Assembly (NCBI GenBank): GCA_036897485.1
Contig: JAYMTF010000471.1
Span: forward strand, 1 to 35,736
DNA: 35,736 nt
Source of the DNA: Pelargonium nanum
Lineage: Eukaryota; Streptophyta; Magnoliopsida; Geraniales; Geraniaceae
Reading direction: 5' to 3'
Position numbers and translations under genes: made by a program. Below are positions 29,283-35,736 of the stretch, in pieces. The notes beneath the pieces are model-generated. The model did not search any database and was not told the DNA's origin. It worked only from the letters and a program-made list of their open reading frames with translations. Every line of letters begins with the position of its first letter. The first letter of the stretch is position 1.

Positions 29283-32200
29283 ATGGGCGTCGATACGAGG
29301 AAGAAAGTGCAGAGGAAGTTCAAAATCAGAGGCTACTCCTTGAAATTGGAAGCCCTAGAAGAGGTCCTCTCCTTCGTCGGCCACTTCCAAGACCCCAACG
29401 ACGATTCCATCGAAGACCAAGCCATCGATCTCCTCCTCGACCAGCTCGAGCATGAATCCTGTAAGTTCGCATTTCTCAATTTCATTTGTTTGTCGTTAAT
29501 TTTCGATTTTTCGTCTCTGAATTTGAAATTGTGATTTGATTTTCTGGTGCGGCAGTGAAATCGTCCATATTAGATCGAGAATCGGTGCATCGAGTGGTTA
29601 GTCTCTTGTTAGAAGCTGAGGCTGCTGTTGATGAAACCTCTTCTTCAGCTCCTTCTTCTCACTCCGGTCTTCGTGTAATTGATGCATTTTTGATCCCCAA
29701 GTTCCGCTACGATCCCATCAGAAAGCTATTTTATGAGTATGTTGTTAGCATTTTTTTTTCATTTACTTATTGAAGTTGCAATTTAGTGAATTTTTGTGAT
29801 AAATTTGGTAATGTTTGTTGTTAGAGTATAAAACTCTAAGCTTGTTTTAAACGATTCAACTAAAAGCCTATGTCGATAGTTGCAGAAAAAATTAGAGTTC
29901 TATACTTTGGAAGTAGGAGAATTTGTGTTTGGGTCACCTGCGAAGCCACAATGCTCTCACAGTTGATGGGACTTGTTAAATTATGAAACTTTAATTGAGC
30001 CCTCAACTATTCAGTTTTCTTATACTACATCCGTCCCAAAATGATTGTCTCTTTTCCTTTTAGAAAAAAAAATAGTTAGTTTTGTACATTTCCTCTTGAA
30101 GACTCGTGGGCACGCGTTGTAACAAGCTCAAAGAATACTAAGTTATTATAGCGATACCCTTAGTAAGTCATGCACAACTAACTTCCCAAAAAAGAAAGAG
30201 GACACTCATTTTGGGACGGATAGAGTATATAGGAAGATATATATATTTGTCGAATAAAAAAAAAAGTGTTTTTCTCACTATACTTGGATTTTTTTGGTTA
30301 TCTGGTAAAAGAGGGAATTTTAAGGTTTTGTTATTCCTTGTAGGTTAAAATTAAGTAAGTGATTTAGTGTGGTGAATTTGCTGTGCTGTCTTGGGCGATT
30401 GAGTGTTTGTTGTTTATGATGCTCATTTGAATTCAGGGATACTGGACACCTGCCTATTCATGGTGAGGCTTCAGCAAAAGCAGGATTGTACAGAGATAGG
30501 TTTCTGTTTCTGTTCCAAAGGCTCTCTCGTGACCCACTTTTTTCCAAGCCTGCATTTGATTCTGAAAGGTCATACTTTGGAAGCTGTGAGGTACGTGTAC
30601 ACATGCCAAATATCCTTAGAGATGGAAGAATGTCAGTTTCAGTATAAGTTGGGTATACCAGTTCTAATGGATTTGTCACTTTTGCTGTTTTCGCAGATAT
30701 CTCCAATCCAATCTCTTGTTGGGCAAACAGGGAGAAAATGGGTCATGGGTTTGATATCCCAGTTGGAGGATGGCCACTTCTACTTGGAAGATCTTACTGC
30801 TTCAGTGGAAATCAATTTGTCTAAAGCAATATCCTTTACTTCATCATGTGTTTACTTTCAAAGTTTGAAGCTTCAAACATTCATGAGCATTTTCTCTCTG
30901 TGTGTGTGTGCGCGCGCTTGATATCCCAAGGATAAAAGTTCCTCACACTTGCATTGGGCACACAACTATTTTGGCACTGAAATCTTCCATTTTTTGGGGC
31001 ATTTTTGCTATGAAACATTTGGGACTAGTCTGTTTTTTGGAGGGCTAACTTAATTCCAAGGAAATTGCAGAACCAGATTCATTCCTTCAGTTTTTAAACC
31101 TTGTAGTAAGCCAGGGGACTAAGGACGCTTTGTGTGGTGTCACATGATATGGTTTGGATGCTTTAATAAAGCAATATACAAGAAAATATGATTTCCTTAA
31201 TGAGAAACACAAGATAACTACAGGATATTTTTCTGAGAACACAATAGTTGTAGCTGAAGGCGAGATGCTCTTGGAGGGAATTTTCCAGGTTAGTTTTAAA
31301 TATCATGTTTCTTGTGTTTAGCCTTAAATATCATGCTTCAGGTTAGCCTTAAGAAAGTATATTATTTCTTGCGGTCTTCTAGACTTTCTTTGCTGGTCCA
31401 TCTAGGAAGTGGTACATTAGGTATGGGAGTAGACAAATGTTGGTCCCTTGTACCTTCTTGTATCTCTTCTAATTAGTCAGTCTTTTTTTTCCATGGAGTT
31501 GAAAATTAACTTTGGAATGCACTAACTGTAGGGAAAAAGCAAGTATAATAGAAATAATTGAAAAATGAACATGAAGAATAGCAAAATTTAATGTTCACTC
31601 TCTGTAGTTGTAATAGAAATAATAAAAACTGATACTTAGTTTTTCTTATGTGCTGCTTTTAAGGTATAAATCGAGTTGGTGTTTCTTGTAGGTAATTACA
31701 TGTGGGTTTCCTCCATTAGAGGACAGAGAGAAGTCACTTAGTTTACTTGCGGGACATGACTTCTTTGGTGGCGGTACACTCGCGAAGGAAGAGACTGTAT
31801 CCTTTATCATGCGTTAGCTAATGCTCTTGTTCTTGTTCATCTTCTGAAGTTTCTAGGATTAGCCATGAACTGTTACTAATTTTGAAATTTCCTATACATT
31901 ATCGATAGCTTAGACTTGCAGAATTGGAAAAGAAAGCAGTAAACGACATGTTTGTTATACTCTCTGACATTTGGTTAGATAAGGAAGAGGTGACTCAAAA
32001 TGTTATTGTAATTCTTTTTATTTCATTTTTTTTACCACTGTGTTTGCTTAATCTCAGTACTCTCTTTTCCGTAGAAAAGGTTATGGCAAAGATAGAGACA
32101 GTCCTCAATGGCTATGAGAGCGTAGAGGTGGTTCCTTCTTTATTTGTTTTCATGGGAAACTTCTGTTCTCACCCATGCAATCTCTCCTTCAATTCTTTCT

Positions 32201-33581
32201 CAAGTCTCAGGTGAGGGACTTTTGGCTAATTTTATTATTCAGTTAATATTTAAATATTTATTACTACTAGAAGACGTTATGTTTGGCTTGAATAAAACCA
32301 ATATTAAGGAGCTATCGTACAGATTGCAGTTTGGCAAGCTAGGCCAAATGATTGCAGCCCATCCACGACTTATAGAACATAGCCGATTTTTGTTTATTCC
32401 AGGTCCAAATGATGCAGGTACACTAAATTGACTATTGCAGCATTTTCCTAATTTTCTTGTACATACAGTTATATAAAATGTGACATGCTGCTTTCCGGCT
32501 CTTTCAGGCCCATCAACAGTTCTACCCAGACCCGCTTTACCGAAATATCTAACGGAAGAGCTTCAAAAACACATACCAAATGCCATATTTTCAAGTAATC
32601 CTTGCAGGTTAGTATGCTGATCACTGACTGGTTGTAATGTTGGCAAGAATCTTCATTGCAATGGCAGTGTTTTCTTTCTTCTCGTTGTCCTGTCATTTTA
32701 TAGTTTATGATGTTTGATTACAGAATCAAGTTCTACACCCAGGAAATTGTATTTTTCCGTCAGGATCTACTGTACAGAATGCGTCGTTCATGTTTGATGC
32801 CTCCTTCAACAGAAGAAACCAGTGATCCTTTCGAGCATGTAATTTCCTTATTTCCCTCTCTTCCTTTTACATTGCTGACCGCTCTTATTGCCTGTGGATT
32901 GACTTGTGAAAGCTAATGGGATTTTGATTATTGCAGCTAGTCGCTACCATAACACATCAAAGTCATCTTTGTCCACTGCCTCTTTTCGTCCAACCCATTA
33001 TCTGGAATTACGATCACAGTCTCCATCTTTATCCGACTCCACATACAGTATTGCTCATATCTCATTCTTCTTTTGCAATATACTTCTCTAAACACATTAG
33101 AATATTTGACAGCAACAAACAAATAGTGAAGTCTAAGCCACCAATAAGAATTGGACACCTCATTAAAAATATGGATCCAGTGGGTCACTCCGCTATCACA
33201 AATTCATTGGGGCGGGTATGGGTGGAATTTTGATGATGTGTCGTTATGATTGGCTTGGCTTAGCCTAAGCCAAAAATATTATGACTTAGATTCTTTATTC
33301 TATATACATATTTGCTTTGATTGAACAGAAGGGAGGGTTGGTTATTTTGCATATTCAAAATGTAGTGAAAAATGAATACAGATTTTCTGTTCTCGATAGT
33401 CAGTTCTAAATACGTATCCATTGTTGGCTTTCTCCTACAGATAGTTTTGGGGGATAGAAGTGAGCAGAAGGCTTTCAAATACACAGGCATTACTTGCTTT
33501 AATCCCGGTTCCTTTTCAGAAGAAAGCACTTTTGTTGCATATCGTCCTTGCACTCAGGAAGTTGAATTATCAGCCTTGTAA
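29283..33581 (+). CDS. DPB2: DNA polymerase epsilon subunit B (DPB2)
   Basis: This is the second, non-catalytic subunit of the leading-strand replicase, essential for replication origin firing and embryo development in Arabidopsis. Exons 29283-29460, 29556-29736, 30437-30590, 30697-30828, 31211-31288, 31692-31796, 31909-31989, 32080-32210, 32323-32417, 32508-32607, 32724-32838, 32937-33047 and 33441-33581 join in frame to 533 aa, close to the Arabidopsis length as I recall it. An N-terminal helical domain ([19 protein letters not shown]) is followed by an OB-fold region ([19 protein letters not shown], residues about 185-290) and the inactive calcineurin-like phosphoesterase domain ([12 protein letters not shown], residues 322-333; [10 protein letters not shown], 371-380; [19 protein letters not shown]). 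It ends EVELSAL. Introns 4 and 6 have U12-type signals; the other ten are GT-AG. The gene appears intact. Confidence 0.96.
30025..30225. mobile_element. Stowaway-like MITE in DPB2 intron 2
   Basis: CTACATCCGTCCCAAAATG at the left and CATTTTGGGACGGATAGAG at the right are inverted repeats of the Stowaway (Tc1/mariner) type, flanked by TA on both sides (30023-30024 and 30226-30227). The inverted arms extend for about 30 bp. It is 201 bp, non-coding. Confidence 0.85.
30829..31210 (+). other. DPB2: U12-type AT-AC intron of DPB2 (intron 4)
   Basis: The exon ends TCTAAAGCA; the intron starts ATATCCTTTA, a perfect U12 donor, and ends AAACAC before AAGATAACTACAGG. TTCCTTAAT at 31193-31201 matches the U12 branch-point consensus TTCCTTRAY, with the branch A 10 nt from the intron end. 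No GT-AG pair restores the conserved SKA-KITTG reading frame here. Confidence 0.9.
31797..31908 (+). other. DPB2: Probable U12-type GT-AG intron of DPB2 (intron 6)
   Basis: The exon ends GAAGAGACT; the intron starts GTATCCTTTA, the GT form of the U12 donor, and ends CGATAG before CTTAGACTTGCAG. TTCCTATAC at 31889-31897 matches 7 of 9 branch-point positions at the right distance (about 12 nt). The donor is strong and the branch site less so. The intron is only 112 nt. Confidence 0.75.
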
Positions 33582-35145
33582 GAACTGAGAAGAAATCATT
33601 AACTCGGTTATGTAGGAGATGGTTACATCGAGTTGGAATTACCATACAACCATCTTCTTCATTGGCAATCGAATAGACCCCGACATGACCGGAAATTAAC
33701 CCCAACAGTCAGAAAATTTGAGAGGTAATGTACTATAGCCATGTGATAATTTTTGCTTGAAACACATCTTATAGATAATGTTAATTTCAACAAGCACTTT
33801 TTCTTTATTGTGTCAAGACTACTGTTTACAAGTATTCTTTTTGTTCCTTGAATTGGCAATTCTTGTTGGTAGCAATAGCAACACTTTAGGGTATTCTGGA
33901 AACACACTATACCTTGTTCAATTAATGTCCATATTGTTAATCGTTAGAGCTATTTTATGAATCACGAAACAAACAGTTTTGTTAATATTTTAACTTGTGT
34001 CGTACTCTTAGACTAGAGACAGGTTGGACTATAGTTTGTGGACTTCTAGAATTCAATCACTCCATATTACACTTGTGTCTAGACCCAGCAATTTGTGGTC
34101 CATGTGCTGAAATACGACATGTTTAGTAATCATGCTGGAACGCTAAACATGAACATGACACAATATGATTAGCACATACAGAACATGCCTACCACAAAAT
34201 CAGCTCATTTGGCCCGCCACGCGTTGCACAACATGTCATACTGAAGGTTGACCGTGTGCTATATGGGATAACAAGAACATGACACATTTTGTAACCACAT
34301 TGAAGCACTAAACATTAACACAACACATTTAACTCAATGGTCTAGGTGGTACACGAAATAACACGCTTGACTCAACACGACCCAAAACCATTAAATTTCA
34401 CAAACACAACCTATTTAAACGTACAAACAATAAGACTAGCTAGAGTTACTTTTTTGGGGGTAAATTTACTTGACACAACCCTTATGTGCATGTTTCTGGG
34501 TTCTCCAACACGACATTATACAAAATCAGCGACCCCAATCACAATTCTTACATGTTGTGTCGTCTATTGAGACACGAATTGCCAGTTCTACTTGTGTCTT
34601 TGAATCACTAACTGAACCGAACCGAGCCGAATCTAGGTTTTACTATACCCTCAAATCATATTGTAGCTGTCTACTCTATAGTGTTAGTATCATTGTTATT
34701 TGACTAGTAACATCAAAACCAGATATGGTGATCCAAAGAAGTGGACTTTGGGGACATTACTTAGTCCAAACGCCAACATTGTGTAATTGTTAATTCTAGC
34801 TTTTTGGGATAATTGTGGGATGGAATTTGACAGTTGAAGATCCTTAGTCCTTGCCTGGATTTAAGCCATTGGAGAGTGAAACATCTCTCTAACTTTAGTT
34901 GTGTGCTCTATTGCTATTTGCTAGTGAATGGTGACCTCAGTGAAACACTACTTTGTTTGTATGAGTAACTTTCAAGATTTACATATGCTTGTATTATTAG
35001 GATATGACTTGTGAGGATGTATACATTGAAAGGTTGATGTTTTTGTTTGTTCTTTAAATAAGATCCATTTTGATGGAGGTGTGATTTTCGTTTTCATGTT
35101 TGAATTGTGATATTTTGATCATGAAAATGATCGGGGACTCATAGG
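33582..35145. other. DPB2 trailer and intergenic repeat DNA
   Basis: No gene was recognised. The stretch 34090-34590 is rich in ACACGACACA-like words and ends near ATTGCCAGTTCTA, resembling a hAT-like right terminus without a clear left partner. It is the same dispersed family as 1500-1850 and 13640-14060. Confidence 0.45.
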
Positions 35146-35338
35146 TGGAGGTGACAATTCGGGTTTTGGATTTTACGGGCTGAAAATGTCCAACCTGATC
35201 CAAACCCAAAATGAGATGTGGGTCAGGTTTGGATTTTGCATCCAAAAGGGCAGATTCACCCAACATCTTTTTAAAAGAAAAAAAAATTTGGGCTAGCTTT
35301 CAAGTTTAGTTTTATTTGGGGCTAAATTGCCAGCTCTA
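35146..35338. mobile_element. hAT-like MITE, intergenic
   Basis: The left end TGGAGGTGACAATTCGGG and right end AAATTGCCAGCTCTA are inverted relatives. The 8-bp flanks CTCATAGG (35138-35145) and TTCGTAGG (35339-35346) match at 6 of 8. It is 193 bp without coding capacity. Confidence 0.7.
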
Positions 35339-35346
35339 TTCGTAGG

Positions 35347-35736
35347 CGTGGGTTGAACCCACGCCTGAGGGCCTTGTCACAAGTTTGTGACTGACTTCTC
35401 TTTTCCAGTCCATATTAGATGTAAAATGGGTGGGTAAAAAAAGGTGCGAATATGGGTAATTTTCTATACGGTATGTTTAAAAAATTATTATTTCATCTTT
35501 AAATGACTGAGTCAATAAATGAGTTACATGACCCGTTTTGTGACATGTTTTATTAAATGGATTAGGCGGGTTAAACAGTCTCAATACAAACATGACCCGA
35601 TTATCAAATGGATTGAGTAAGTCAACATGATCCCAACGCGAATATGATCATGTTAAGCCCATACTTCTTTGAATTTGTGTTGTATTCATGTCATTTCACG
35701 AGTTTTAGTTTAAAGTGTCGACCTTAATTCCTCCTT
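35347..35736. other. Intergenic, repeat-like, no gene seen
   Basis: It contains GTGACATG and CATGACCCG-type words resembling the dispersed ACACGACACG-rich family. Nothing else is supported. Confidence 0.4.

Noticed and set aside
29132-29455. 107-codon plus-strand ORF starting upstream of DPB2 and overlapping it out of frame
   Set aside because: Its ATG lies in the telo-box/E2F promoter region, probably upstream of transcription. The overlap is low-complexity Arg/Pro produced by the DPB2 exon read in another frame.

Overview
The window is nuclear DNA of a flowering plant, most likely a eudicot. It is AT-rich. It holds five intron-bearing or organelle-targeted genes of plant type, typical GT-AG introns, long intergenic stretches of decayed repeats, and plant transposon classes (SINE, Stowaway-like and hAT-like MITEs). 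I cannot name the species. No bacterial, viral or CRISPR feature was seen.

Layout: 1-5040 is repeat-rich intergenic DNA with a complete SINE and one short unrecognised ORF. 5040-11280 (+) is PAUSED, the plant exportin-T (13 coding exons, 988 aa). 11281-17040 is its trailer followed by MITE/SINE-rich intergenic DNA. 17155-20064 (+) is a receptor-like cytoplasmic kinase of subfamily VII (5 exons, 441 aa). 20959-26114 (-) is a CCCH zinc-finger FG nucleoporin of the NUP42/CG1 type (9 exons, about 451 aa). 26366-28045 (+) is an intronless mitochondrial-type P-class PPR protein (559 aa). 29283-33581 (+) is DPB2, the B subunit of DNA polymerase epsilon (13 exons, 533 aa). 33582-35736 is intergenic repeat DNA.

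The genes do not form one pathway. Exportin-T (tRNA export) and the CG1-type nucleoporin (nuclear pore, mRNA export side) both concern nuclear transport, but their proximity is probably chance. From memory, Arabidopsis PAUSED (At1g72560) also lies next to a kinase of this class (At1g72540), so the first two genes may be an old syntenic pair. The nucleoporin and PPR genes are head to head, with about 250 bp between start codons.

I see no undescribed multi-gene system. The points most worth a second look are: two probable U12-type (minor spliceosome) introns in DPB2, one AT-AC and one GT-AG; E2F-like sites and a telo-box upstream of DPB2; an in-frame 27-bp minisatellite that builds nine FG-type repeats in the nucleoporin, whose first intron also carries two tandem arrays; exclusively phase-0 introns in PAUSED; a dimeric SINE inside one target-site duplication; and at least five hAT-like MITEs, three of them in introns.
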